Source of the DNA: Streptomyces blattellae
GTDB lineage: Bacteria; Actinomycetota; Actinomycetes; Streptomycetales; Streptomycetaceae
Length of the DNA stretch: 64,000 nucleotides
NCBI RefSeq assembly: GCF_009709555.1
Contig: NZ_WJBG01000228.1
Location: 1 to 64,000 of the forward strand
Reading direction: 5' to 3'
Shown: piece after piece, positions 33,148-41,890 of the stretch
How the letters are laid out: every line of letters begins with the position of its first letter
Position numbering within the stretch: the stretch's first letter is position 1
Position numbers and translations under genes: made by a program
The notes under the pieces: model-generated
Database searches by the model: none
What the model was told of the DNA's origin: nothing
The model's input: the letters and a program-made list of their open reading frames with translations, nothing else

Positions 33148-33843
33148 GTGACCCGCGCTTCCCTGAACAAGCAGCCGCACGAAGTCGCCTCGATGTTCGA
33201 CGACGTCGCGGAACGGTACGACCTGACGAACGACGTGCTGTCGCTCGGCCAGGACCGGCTGTGGCGCAAGGAGGTCGCCAGGGCCGTCGACGCCCGTCCC
33301 GCCCAGAAGGTCCTGGACCTGGCGGCCGGCACGGCGACGTCCTCGATGCCCTTCACCCGCAGCGGCGCGTATGTCGTCCCCTGCGACTTCTCCCTCGGCA
33401 TGCTCCAGGTCGGGAAGCGGAACCACCCCTGGCTGCCGCTGACCGCGGGCGACGCGACGCGGCTGCCGTTCAGGGACGACGTCTTCGACGCCGTCACGAT
33501 CTCCTTCGGGCTGCGCAACGTCCAGGACACGGATGCCGCGCTGCGCGAGATGTACCGGGTGACCAAGCCCGGCGGCCGGGTCGTGATCTGCGAGTTCTCG
33601 CACCCGACCTGGACGCCCTTCCGCACGGTCTACACCGAGTACCTGATGCGCGCCCTGCCGCCGATCGCCCGCGCGGTCTCCTCCAGCCCCGACGCGTACG
33701 TCTATCTCGCCGAGTCCATCCGCGCCTGGCCCGACCAGCCCGCGCTGGCCGAGCGGCTGGGCAAGGCCGGCTGGTCGAAGGTGGCCTGGCGGAACCTGAC
33801 CGGCGGGGTGGTCGCTCTGCACCGGGGCTTCAAGGAGAGCTGA
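33148..33843 (+). CDS. menG: demethylmenaquinone methyltransferase MenG (UbiE family)
   Basis: 231 residues. Final ring C-methylation in menaquinone synthesis. Family blocks: HEVASMFDDVAERYDLTNDVLSLGQDRLWR, SAM motif KVLDLAAGTATSS, LPFRDDVFDAVTISFGLRNV, REMYRVTKPGGRVVICEFS, and the C-terminal WRNLTGGVVALHRG. Start GTG at 33148. It follows the acyltransferase by 35 nt but is functionally a menaquinone gene and may have its own promoter. Confidence 0.93.
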   Translation: MTRASLNKQPHEVASMFDDVAERYDLTNDVLSLGQDRLWRKEVARAVDARPAQKVLDLAAGTATSSMPFTRSGAYVVPCDFSLGMLQVGKRNHPWLPLTAGDATRLPFRDDVFDAVTISFGLRNVQDTDAALREMYRVTKPGGRVVICEFSHPTWTPFRTVYTEYLMRALPPIARAVSSSPDAYVYLAESIRAWPDQPALAERLGKAGWSKVAWRNLTGGVVALHRGFKES

Positions 33844-33879
33844 CCCAGATTTCAGGGGGCACTTTTCAGGGGGGACCTT

Positions 33880-34227
33880 TCAGTGGATCACCTCGAAGGC
33901 GTCCCCGGCTGCGTCCAGCTCGCGCTGCATTCCGCCCCTCGGCGGATTGGGGATCCGCGGCTCACGCACGCCCGCGCCTCCGCCGCCCTCGCCCTCGCCG
34001 AGGTCGAACCATACGGTGACCACGGCCCCGCGCGGCACCTCGACGCCGGGCAGCGGGTACTGCCGTACGACATAGTCGACGACCGTGAGGTGGAAGTCGG
34101 GCCGGTCGGGTGCGGCGAGGAGCACTCCGTGAGCCTCTGCCTCCTCGCGCGCGTCCATGGCCATCAGACCGACCAGCTTCGGTACGCGCACTTCGGGCGT
34201 CTTGGGTGTTATGTGCACAGATGTCAC
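33880..34227 (-). CDS. PASTA-domain protein
   Basis: 115 residues. One PASTA domain covers about residues 12-75: VRVPKLVGLMAMDAREEAEAHGVLL, then VVRQYPLPGVEVPRGAVVTVWF. PASTA domains bind muropeptides when extracellular, but no signal peptide or membrane helix is present here, so a cytoplasmic role is likely and the ligand is unclear. The C-terminal part is Gly-rich then charged. Converges on menG. Confidence 0.75.
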   Translation of the reverse strand: MTSVHITPKTPEVRVPKLVGLMAMDAREEAEAHGVLLAAPDRPDFHLTVVDYVVRQYPLPGVEVPRGAVVTVWFDLGEGEGGGGAGVREPRIPNPPRGGMQRELDAAGDAFEVIH

Positions 34228-34311
34228 CCCCAGCGGTACTGGCAGGGTAACCGCACGGGAGTGTTGTCCGGAAGCGTCAAGTGGCTTTCTGTAGCAGCTG
34301 GTTACGTGGAG

Positions 34312-34818
34312 TTACAAGTCGAGCCGGTAGCAGTGTCCCTGCTGCTTCGACTCCGGCGTCGTGAAGACCTCGGCGAGACGCATGCCGAGCCGCCGCGTCA
34401 CCGCGATCGACCGCGCGTTGTCGGCGAGGACCATCGCCACGACACTCGGTACCCCGGCCGCCCGCACGCGCTCCAGCGTCAGCCGCGCGGCGGCGGTGGC
34501 GTACCCCTTCCCCCAGTACGCCCGTCCGAGCCGCCAGCCGATCTCGATCTCGCCCGTGGGGCCCCAGCCACGCTCCCACGGCTGTGCGCCGGTGAAGCCG
34601 ATGACCTCGCCGGGCTCGTCGAGCACGGTCCACAGGCAGAAGCCGCGTTCGGCGTCGTGTCTGCGCTGGCGGGCGGTGAGTTCCTCGTACACGGACAACT
34701 CGGCCGACCGGCCGCCGTGGAACTCCATGACATCCGGGTCGTCGAAGATCCGGTGCCAGGCGACGGCGTCCTCGTCGGTGGGGACACGGAGCCGTACCAC
34801 GGGAAGTGCTCGGTTCAC
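34312..34818 (-). CDS. GNAT family N-acetyltransferase
   Basis: 168 residues starting GTG at 34818 (VNRALPVVRLRVPTDED). RimJ-like acetyltransferase pattern: MEFHGGRSAELSVYEELTARQ, EVIGFTGAQPWERG, the acetyl-CoA motif GRAYWGKGYATAAARLTLERV, and NARSIAVTRRLGMRLAEVF. Likely acylates a protein N-terminus or small amine; the target is unknown. Frame upstream of the GTG is not family-like. Confidence 0.85.
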   Translation of the reverse strand: MNRALPVVRLRVPTDEDAVAWHRIFDDPDVMEFHGGRSAELSVYEELTARQRRHDAERGFCLWTVLDEPGEVIGFTGAQPWERGWGPTGEIEIGWRLGRAYWGKGYATAAARLTLERVRAAGVPSVVAMVLADNARSIAVTRRLGMRLAEVFTTPESKQQGHCYRLDL

Positions 34819-34915
34819 GGGGCAGCCCTTCAGCCGGGTGATCAGTAACGCTGAATAGACTGCCCATGTCCAGTGCCCGTCGGCACGTACATTTCGAACT
34901 TGGGGAGATCCCGTC

Positions 34916-36208
34916 GTGACCGAGCCCCTCTCCGAAAACACCGCCGATGTGATCGTCGTCGGCGCGGGGCCAGCCGGCTCCACGACCGCGTACTACCTGG
35001 CGAAGGCCGGACTCGACGTACTGCTGCTGGAGAAGACCAGCTTCCCCCGCGAGAAGGTGTGCGGCGACGGGCTGACCCCGCGCGCCACCAAGCAGCTTGT
35101 CGCGATGGGCATCGACATCTCGGAAGAGGCCGGCTGGCTGCGCAACAAGGGCCTGCGCATCATCGGCGGTGGTGTGCGGCTCCAGCTGGACTGGCCGGAT
35201 CTCGCCTCCTTCCCCGACTACGGCCTCGTCCGCAAGCGCGACGACTTCGACGAGCAGCTCGCCCGCCAGGCCCAGAAGGCCGGTGCCCGCCTGTACGAGC
35301 GCTGCAACGTCGGCGCCCCGATCATCGACGACCGCACCGGCCGCATCACCGGCGTGCACGCCAAGCTGGGCGACTCCGGGGAGAAGCGGGAGGTCACCTT
35401 CCACGCCCCGCTGGTGGTGGCCGCCGACGGCAACTCCACCCGCCTCTCCCTGGCGATGGGCCTGCACCGCCGCGAGGACCGCCCGATGGGCGTCGCGGTC
35501 CGGACGTACTTCGAGAGCCCCCGCCACGACGACGACTACCTGGAGTCCTGGCTGGAGCTGTGGGACCGCCGGGGCCCGGGCGAGGACCGGCTGCTGCCGG
35601 GCTACGGCTGGATCTTCGGGATGGGCGACGGCACGTCCAACGTCGGCCTGGGCGTCCTGAACACCTCCGACTCCTTCAAGGAGCTGGACTGGCGCGAGGT
35701 GCTCAAGGCCTGGTGCGCGTCGATGCCGGAGGACTGGGGCTACACGCCGGAGAACATGACCGGGCCCATTCGCGGGGCCGCGTTGCCCATGGCCTTCAAC
35801 CGCCAGCCCCACTACACGCGCGGGCTGTTGCTCGTCGGCGACGCCGGCGGCCTGGTGAACCCCTTCAACGGCGAGGGCATCGCCTACGCCATGGAGTCCG
35901 GCCAGATCGCCGCCGACGTCATCGTGCAGGCACACGCGCGTGCCACCCCGGCCCAGCGCGAGATCGCCCTCCAGCGCTACCCACGCGTCCTCAAGGACAC
36001 CTACGGCGGCTACTACACCCTCGGTCGCGCCTTCGTGAAGCTCATCGGCAACCCGAAGGTCATGAAGATCGCGACCCAGCGCGGCCTGACCCACCCCCTC
36101 CTGATGAAGTTCACCCTGAAGATGCTGGCCAACCTCACCGACCCGACCGGCGGCGACGCGATGGACCGGATCATCAACGGGCTGAGCAAGGTGGCGCCGA
36201 AGGCGTAG
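34916..36208 (+). CDS. geranylgeranyl reductase family flavoprotein, probable menaquinone side-chain reductase
   Basis: 430 residues. FAD-binding N-terminus DVIVVGAGPAGSTTAYYLAKAGLDVLLLEK (GxGxxG). KVCGDGLTPRATKQL is the geranylgeranyl reductase signature with its cysteine, and LLVGDAGGLVNPFNGEGIAYAMESG is the second FAD-binding block. Members hydrogenate isoprenoid chains; MenJ of mycobacteria reduces one menaquinone isoprene unit. Streptomyces menaquinones are partly saturated, and this gene lies between menG and nuo, so quinone side-chain reduction is the best inference. It ends in a strong terminator. Confidence 0.87.
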   Translation: MTEPLSENTADVIVVGAGPAGSTTAYYLAKAGLDVLLLEKTSFPREKVCGDGLTPRATKQLVAMGIDISEEAGWLRNKGLRIIGGGVRLQLDWPDLASFPDYGLVRKRDDFDEQLARQAQKAGARLYERCNVGAPIIDDRTGRITGVHAKLGDSGEKREVTFHAPLVVAADGNSTRLSLAMGLHRREDRPMGVAVRTYFESPRHDDDYLESWLELWDRRGPGEDRLLPGYGWIFGMGDGTSNVGLGVLNTSDSFKELDWREVLKAWCASMPEDWGYTPENMTGPIRGAALPMAFNRQPHYTRGLLLVGDAGGLVNPFNGEGIAYAMESGQIAADVIVQAHARATPAQREIALQRYPRVLKDTYGGYYTLGRAFVKLIGNPKVMKIATQRGLTHPLLMKFTLKMLANLTDPTGGDAMDRIINGLSKVAPKA

Positions 36209-36223
36209 CCGTCCGGCGGGTCA

Positions 36224-36271
36224 GCGGGCCGTCCGGGCAGCAGGTGAGGGCCTGCTGCCCGGACGGCCCGC
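36224..36271 (+). terminator. strong Rho-independent-type hairpin
   Basis: A perfect 21-bp stem: 36224-36244 pairs with 36251-36271 across a 6-nt loop, starting 15 nt after the reductase stop. No T-tract follows, as is usual for Streptomyces terminators. It isolates the reductase from the nuo region. Confidence 0.85.
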
Positions 36272-36405
36272 CCGCCGCAGGGTGCCTCCCTCAACAGCTG
36301 TCCCGCCCGCCGGAGATGGAACCCGCTCAAACGCATCGACGAGGCCCGCTGCCGGCTGGGCCTGCCCGGAACCTTCGACCGCGGCTGAACGGGCCGGAGA
36401 ACGCC
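36272..36405. other. short gene-free stretch, possible coding remnant
   Basis: One frame reads RWNPLKRIDEARCRLGLPG then a stop (about 36316-36388), which looks like the tail of a protein with no intact gene around it. I cannot identify it. Confidence 0.3.
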
Positions 36406-36448
36406 ACCGGAAGGGCCGCTGCCCCCGAGCGGCTGCGGCCCTTCCGGT
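36406..36448 (-). terminator. hairpin downstream of the NlpC/P60 gene
   Basis: ACCGGAAGGGCCGC (36406-36419) pairs perfectly with GCGGCCCTTCCGGT (36435-36448), 15-nt loop, 23 nt beyond the minus-strand stop at 36471. Good terminator for the wall hydrolase gene. Confidence 0.75.
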
Positions 36449-36470
36449 CGTACGTTCGCTGTGGCGCGGC

Positions 36471-37277
36471 TCAGAGCACGCGCACCGCACCTGACGCCGG
36501 GTACCCGGACAGATCCTGGATCACCACGCCCTTGGAGGGGTTGGCCGCGTCCAGGTACTGGCCGTTTCCGATGTAGACGCCCACGTGGTACGCGGAGCCC
36601 TTGCCGCCCCAGTACAGGATGTCGCCCACCTGAAGGTTGGACAGGGAGACATCGGTGCCGGCCATCGACTGGTCCTGCGAGACCCGCGGAAGGTCCACGC
36701 CGACCTGCTTGAACGCGGCCTGCACCAGGCTGGAGCAGTCCCAGGCGTCGGGGCCGGAGGCTCCCAGGACGTAGGCGTCGCCCACCTGCGCCTGGAGGAA
36801 GGAGATGACCGTCGCGACACTGCCGCTCGCCGGCGCGGACACCGACGTGGACGTGTCGGCGTCGGCGGAGAGCGCCGTCCGCTCGGCGGCGCGGGAGGCG
36901 GCTTCCTCCGCCGCAGCCCTACGGGCCTCCTCCGCCTTCTTCTTGGCCTCTGCCTTCTTCTTCGCTTCCGCGAGGTCCTTCTTGGCCTCCTGGGCCGCCG
37001 CGGCGGCGGCCGCGTCACGCTCGGCCTGCAGTTCGTAGGTGGCCGCGGCCAACTGGGTGGCCTGCGCGGACTGCTCGACCTGTGCGGCCAGGTCGGCAGT
37101 GAGCGTGGGCAGTTCGAGCGTCTGCGTCACCGGCTCAGCCGCGTTCGCCGAAGCGGACGTGCCGGCCACTGCCACGGTGCTGAGGATGCCACCGGCAACT
37201 CCGGCCCGCATCGCGACTGTCGACGACGCGGTGCGGCGGGGCTTCCGGTGGCTGCGTATGTGAGCGGTGTGGGACAT
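36471..37277 (-). CDS. secreted NlpC/P60 peptidoglycan hydrolase
   Basis: 268 residues from ATG at 37277 (MSHTAHIRSHRKPRR). A signal peptide ends around ASANAAEP. A long Ala/Lys/Glu coiled coil follows (about residues 75-135, with repeated KKKAEAKKKAEE). The C-terminal NlpC/P60 domain has the catalytic cysteine in DAWDCSSLVQAAFKQVG, then YHVGVYIGNGQYLDA with the histidine. It should cut D-Glu-DAP links in the wall. Starts at 37307 and 37334 are also open; none has a convincing ribosome site. Confidence 0.87.
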   Translation of the reverse strand: MSHTAHIRSHRKPRRTASSTVAMRAGVAGGILSTVAVAGTSASANAAEPVTQTLELPTLTADLAAQVEQSAQATQLAAATYELQAERDAAAAAAAQEAKKDLAEAKKKAEAKKKAEEARRAAAEEAASRAAERTALSADADTSTSVSAPASGSVATVISFLQAQVGDAYVLGASGPDAWDCSSLVQAAFKQVGVDLPRVSQDQSMAGTDVSLSNLQVGDILYWGGKGSAYHVGVYIGNGQYLDAANPSKGVVIQDLSGYPASGAVRVL

Positions 37278-38021
37278 GGGAACAACGGGTACCAGGGGCT
37301 CCTCCATACCTTCAAGAAACGTGTGCTGCGCCACAGTTGTTCAATGGGAGCCCTGAATCCCGGGTGTGTCGCTCTTTATTGACGCCGTAACGGACATTGC
37401 GGACGGCCTCCATCTGGCCGGTGATCACGCCCTTTCTTCGTTACGCCCGAATTGCCCCCCACCTACCACCTGTTGGGACAGGTGGCCAACCCCCGTTCTC
37501 ATCGGCCCCTCATGGGTGTGGCCGAGGTCACGCAACGGTCACGGGGTCGAGTGCGTCCTGCGTGCGCGCCTCCACGAAATCCGCTCGTGAATGCGTGCAC
37601 GCGTCCATACCTCGCCCGCCCCTCCCTCTGATGTGTGAACGCGGCCCTCTATCAAGGCCTCACGTCCAGCGCGAATTTGCATGCAAGGGAAGTCTCTTGA
37701 TATGGAGATGCCGCCCTCCAGCTGGGTCGACGAGCGAAAATGTCACCTCTGGTGATCACTCGGACGCCTCTCGTGCGAAGATCACCGCTCATCCGACTTC
37801 ATGATCCTTCGTCAGGTGGTGGAGATCACAAAGCTTGTGTAATACCCCGTGTCGCAGATCACAGAGTGTCGGGCATAGGATGCGAGGCAGTTGGGCTTGT
37901 GACCTGCTTCACATGTTCTCGATCTTCGCCGGGACGAGCGGGGTTCGTGGGACCTGTGAGGCGGGTGGGTGAGCCCGGCCAACCGCCAGCAGTCAGTGCC
38001 GACTGAGAGGAGCGAGGAGCG
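37278..38021. other. long divergent regulatory region between the NlpC/P60 gene and nuoA
   Basis: 744 nt without a convincing gene, AT-richer than its surroundings in the middle. It holds an 8-bp hairpin, CCACCTGT/ACAGGTGG (37466-37485), inverted repeat TCACC-TCT-GGTGA (37743-37755), a near-palindrome CACAAAGCTTGTG (37827-37839) and a Rex-type site (37898-37913). Promoters for both the wall hydrolase and the nuo operon must lie here. Confidence 0.7.
37898..37913. promoter_or_regulatory. Rex operator (ROP) upstream of nuoA
   Basis: TGTGACCTGCTTCACA: TGTGA-N6-TCACA matches the redox regulator Rex consensus TGTGAACNNNTTCACA in most positions, 108 nt before the nuoA GTG. Rex represses respiratory genes until the NADH/NAD ratio rises, and I recall nuoA as a reported Rex target in S. 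coelicolor. The site is seen; regulation is inferred. Confidence 0.75.
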
Positions 38022-38381
38022 GTGAACGCGTATGCGCCCATCCTCGTACTGGGAGCCCTCGGGGCAGGCTTTGCGATCTTCTCCGTGGTCATGGCCACGC
38101 TGATCGGTCCGAAGCGTTACAACCGGGCCAAGCTTGAGGCCTATGAGTGCGGTATCGAGCCGACCCCCACGCCGGCCGGCGGCGGGCGCTTCCCGATCAA
38201 GTACTACCTGACGGCGATGCTCTTCATCATCTTCGATATCGAGATCGTCTTCCTCTACCCCTGGGCCGTCACCTTCGACGCCCTGGGTGTTTTCGGGCTC
38301 GTGGAGATGCTGCTCTTCGTGCTCACCGTCTTCGTCGCCTACGCGTACGTCTGGCGCCGCGGCGGCCTGGAATGGGACTGA
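38022..38381 (+). CDS. nuoA: NADH-quinone oxidoreductase subunit A
   Basis: 119 residues with three membrane helices. Conserved NuoA block KLEAYECGIEPTPTPAGGGRFPIKYYLTAMLFIIFDIEIVFLYPWA is intact, including the loop near the quinone site (YECG) and FDIE. First gene of a 14-gene operon for respiratory complex I. GTG start, with GAGGAGCG just upstream. Confidence 0.95.
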   Translation: MNAYAPILVLGALGAGFAIFSVVMATLIGPKRYNRAKLEAYECGIEPTPTPAGGGRFPIKYYLTAMLFIIFDIEIVFLYPWAVTFDALGVFGLVEMLLFVLTVFVAYAYVWRRGGLEWD

Positions 38382-38395
38382 GGGGCCTTTAAGTC

Positions 38396-38946
<551 letters not shown>

Positions 38947-38950
<4 letters not shown>

Positions 38951-39702
38951 GCGACGCCAACGGCACCAACGGGGCGTCGAACGGGGTGAACCCCGAAAAG
39001 GACCTCGGCGCCTCCAACCTCCCCGGCCAGCGCGGTGAGGGCGGTGAGGAGATCCGCGTCCAGCGCGGCATGTTCGGCGCCAACAACGGCGGCGACACCT
39101 CCGGCTACGGCGGCCTGGTCCGCTCGGTCCGGCTCCCGGGACCGGCGAGCCGCCCCTACGGCGGTTGGTTCGACGAGGTCGCCGACGAACTCGAAGGCGC
39201 TCTGGAGGAACAGGGCCTCCTCCCCGACAACGCTATCGAGAAGACGGTCGTCGACCGCGGCGAACTCACCTTCCACGTCGAACGCGAGCACCTGCTCCGC
39301 GTCGCCCGCACCCTGCGCGACGACCCCGCCCTGCGTTTCGAACTGTGCACAGGCGTGAGCGGTGTCCACTACCTCCACGACAAGGGCCGCGAGCTGCACG
39401 CCGTCTACCACCTGCGCTCGATCACCCACAACCGGCTGATCCGCCTGGAAGTCAGCGCCCCGGACGCCGACCCGCACATCCCGTCCCTGGTCTCCGTCTA
39501 TCCGACGAACGACTGGCACGAGCGCGAGACCTACGACTTCTTCGGCATCGTCTTCGACGGTCACCCGGCCCTGACGCGGATCATGATGCCGGACGACTGG
39601 CAGGGCCACCCGCAGCGCAAGGACTACCCCCTCGGCGGCATCCCCGTCGAGTACAAGGGCGCCCAGATCCCGGCTCCGGACCAGCGGAGGTCGTACTCAT
39701 GA
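38947..39702 (+). CDS. nuoC: NADH-quinone oxidoreductase subunit C
   Basis: 251 residues. A peripheral arm subunit without cofactors. The N-terminal ~70 residues are a Gly/Asn-rich extension, then the 30-kDa-subunit domain with HLRSITHNRLIRLEVSAP and the signature SLVSVYPTNDWHERETYDFFGIVFDGHPALTRIMMPDDWQGHPQRKDYPLGG. Separate from NuoD, unlike the fused E. coli NuoCD. ATGA overlaps at both ends. Confidence 0.95.
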
Positions 39703-41021
39703 GCACGCAGCACGCAACTCCGCGTGAGACCACCGAGGGCACCGTATATACGGTCACCGGCGGCGACTGGGACGAGGTCGTCCAGTCCGCGGCCCGCGCC
39801 GACGACGAACGCATCGTCGTCAACATGGGCCCCCAGCATCCCTCCACTCACGGAGTGCTCCGCCTGATCCTGGAGATCGACGGCGAGACGGTCACCGAGG
39901 CCCGCTGCGGCATCGGCTACCTCCACACCGGCATCGAGAAGAACCTCGAATTCCGCACGTGGACGCAGGGCACCACCTTCGTCACGCGCATGGATTACCT
40001 GACGTCCTTCTTCAACGAGACCGCCTACTGTCTCGCCGTCGAGAAACTCCTCGGCATCGAGGACCAGATCACCGAGCGAGCCAAGATCATCCGGGTGCTC
40101 CTGATGGAGCTGAACCGGCTCTCCTCGCACCTGGTGTGCATCGCCACCGGCGGCATGGAACTCGGCGCCACCACGATCATGATCTACGGATTCCGTGATC
40201 GTGAAATGATTCTCGACATCTACGAGCTCATCACGGGCCTCAGGATGAACCACGCGTACATCCGCCCCGGCGGACTCGCGCAGGACCTGCCGCCGGGCGC
40301 GGTGGACCACATCCGCGAGTTCGTGAAGAAGATGAAGAAGAACCTCCCGGAGTACGACAAGCTCGCCACCGGGAACCCCATCTTCAAGGCCCGTATGCAG
40401 GACATCGGCTATCTCGACCTGGCCGGCTGCATGGCCCTCGGCGCCACCGGCCCGATCCTGCGCTCCACCGGCCTGCCGCACGACCTGCGCAAGACGCAGC
40501 CCTACTGCGACTACGAGACCTATGACTTCGATGTCCCGACCACCGACACCTGCGATTCCTACGGGCGCTTCCTGATCCGCCTGGAAGAGATGCGCCAGTC
40601 GCTCAGGATCGTCGAGCAGTGCCTGGACCGGCTGCAGCCCGGACCGGTGATGGTCGCCGACAAGAAGATCGCCTGGCCGGCCCAGCTCGCCCTGGGTCCG
40701 GACGGGCTCGGCAACTCCCTCGACCACATCAAGAAGATCATGGGCACCTCCATGGAGGCCCTGATCCACCACTTCAAGCTGGTGACCGAGGGCTTCCGCG
40801 TGCCGCCGGGACAGGCGTACGCGGCAGTCGAGTCACCCAAGGGCGAACTCGGGGTGCACGCCGTGTCCGACGGAGGCACCCGCCCCTTCCGGGTCCACTT
40901 CCGCGACCCGTCCTTCACCAACCTGCAGGCCATGGCGGCGATGTGCGAGGGCGGCCAGGTCGCCGACGTCATCGTCGCCGTCGCGTCCATCGACCCCGTG
41001 ATGGGAGGCGTCGACCGGTGA
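39699..41021 (+). CDS. nuoD: NADH-quinone oxidoreductase subunit D
   Basis: 440 residues. Forms the quinone-binding cavity with NuoB. Conserved blocks: NMGPQHPSTHGVLRLILEIDGE with the quinone-site histidine, CRCGIGYLHTGIEKN-like EARCGIGYLHTGIEKN, YLTSFFNETAYCLAVEKLLG, and the C-terminal DPSFTNLQAMAAMCEGGQVADVIVAVASIDPVMGGVDR. ATG at 39699 overlaps the nuoC stop; GTGA overlap leads into nuoE. Confidence 0.95.
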   Translation: MSTQHATPRETTEGTVYTVTGGDWDEVVQSAARADDERIVVNMGPQHPSTHGVLRLILEIDGETVTEARCGIGYLHTGIEKNLEFRTWTQGTTFVTRMDYLTSFFNETAYCLAVEKLLGIEDQITERAKIIRVLLMELNRLSSHLVCIATGGMELGATTIMIYGFRDREMILDIYELITGLRMNHAYIRPGGLAQDLPPGAVDHIREFVKKMKKNLPEYDKLATGNPIFKARMQDIGYLDLAGCMALGATGPILRSTGLPHDLRKTQPYCDYETYDFDVPTTDTCDSYGRFLIRLEEMRQSLRIVEQCLDRLQPGPVMVADKKIAWPAQLALGPDGLGNSLDHIKKIMGTSMEALIHHFKLVTEGFRVPPGQAYAAVESPKGELGVHAVSDGGTRPFRVHFRDPSFTNLQAMAAMCEGGQVADVIVAVASIDPVMGGVDR

Positions 41022-41890
41022 CCACCTCTTCTTCGGAGCGGGGCGTCAGCCTGGGCATGCCCGAGCTGCCCGCGCCCGCCTACCCGGACGACGTTCGAGC
41101 CCGGCTGGAGACCGACGCGCGCGAGATCATCGCCCGCTACCCGGACTCCAGGTCCGCGCTCCTGCCGCTGCTGCACCTCGTCCAGTCGGAGGAGGGCCAT
41201 GTCACGCGCACCGGGATGCAGTTCTGCGCGGACATGCTCGACCTGACCACGGCCGAGGTCACCGCGGTCGCCACCTTCTACACCATGTACCGGCGCAGGC
41301 CGAGCGGTGACTACCAGGTCGGTGTCTGCACCAACACGCTCTGCGCGGTGATGGGCGGGGACGCGATCTTCGAGGAGCTCCAGGAGCACCTCGGCGTCGG
41401 CAACGGCGAGACCACCGACGACGGCAAGGTCACCCTGGAGCACATCGAGTGCAACGCGGCCTGCGACTTCGCGCCGGTCGTGATGGTCAACTGGGAGTTC
41501 TTCGACAACCAGACCCCGGCCGGCGCCAAGCGTCTCGTCGACGACCTCCGCGCGGGACGCCCGGTCGAGCCCACGCGCGGGGCGCCGCTGTGCACCTTCA
41601 AGGAGACCGCCCGGATCCTCGCCGGCTTCCCCGACGAGCGGCCGGGGGCCGTCGAGGCGAGCGGCGGAGCGGGACCCGCTTCGCTGGTGGGCCTCCGCCT
41701 GGCCAGGGGAGAGACCGCACCCGCGCGCGTGGTCCATCCGCGGGAGGGCGGCCCGCACACCGAGCCGCAGGACAGGGCCGTACACGAGCCGTCACCGGCC
41801 GAGCACCTGAGCTCGCACGACGCGCCGCAGGACACCTCGGCCTCCGATCCGGCCCACCCAGCAGGTCCTACCGCCGAGGAGGGGGAGTGA
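41018..41890 (+). CDS. nuoE: NADH-quinone oxidoreductase subunit E
   Basis: 290 residues, much longer than the ~160-residue bacterial norm. The thioredoxin-like [2Fe-2S] domain carries CTNTLC and, about 37 residues later, CNAAC, holding cluster N1a. After residue ~205 comes a low-complexity tail (rich in Pro, Glu, Ser, His, ending PTAEEGE) with no recognisable domain. Overlaps nuoD by 4 nt and nuoF by 1 nt. Confidence 0.93.
   Translation: MTTSSSERGVSLGMPELPAPAYPDDVRARLETDAREIIARYPDSRSALLPLLHLVQSEEGHVTRTGMQFCADMLDLTTAEVTAVATFYTMYRRRPSGDYQVGVCTNTLCAVMGGDAIFEELQEHLGVGNGETTDDGKVTLEHIECNAACDFAPVVMVNWEFFDNQTPAGAKRLVDDLRAGRPVEPTRGAPLCTFKETARILAGFPDERPGAVEASGGAGPASLVGLRLARGETAPARVVHPREGGPHTEPQDRAVHEPSPAEHLSSHDAPQDTSASDPAHPAGPTAEEGE

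Noticed and set aside
36316..36388. Coding-like stretch RWNPLKRIDEARCRLG between two terminators
   Set aside because: Too short and without a start. I could not identify a family, so it is mentioned only within the intergenic entry.
37278..37500. Possible c-di-AMP riboswitch before the NlpC/P60 gene, as many such genes have one
   Set aside because: Read on the minus strand, none of the three conserved blocks seen at 60811-60965 could be found; only a simple 8-bp hairpin is present.
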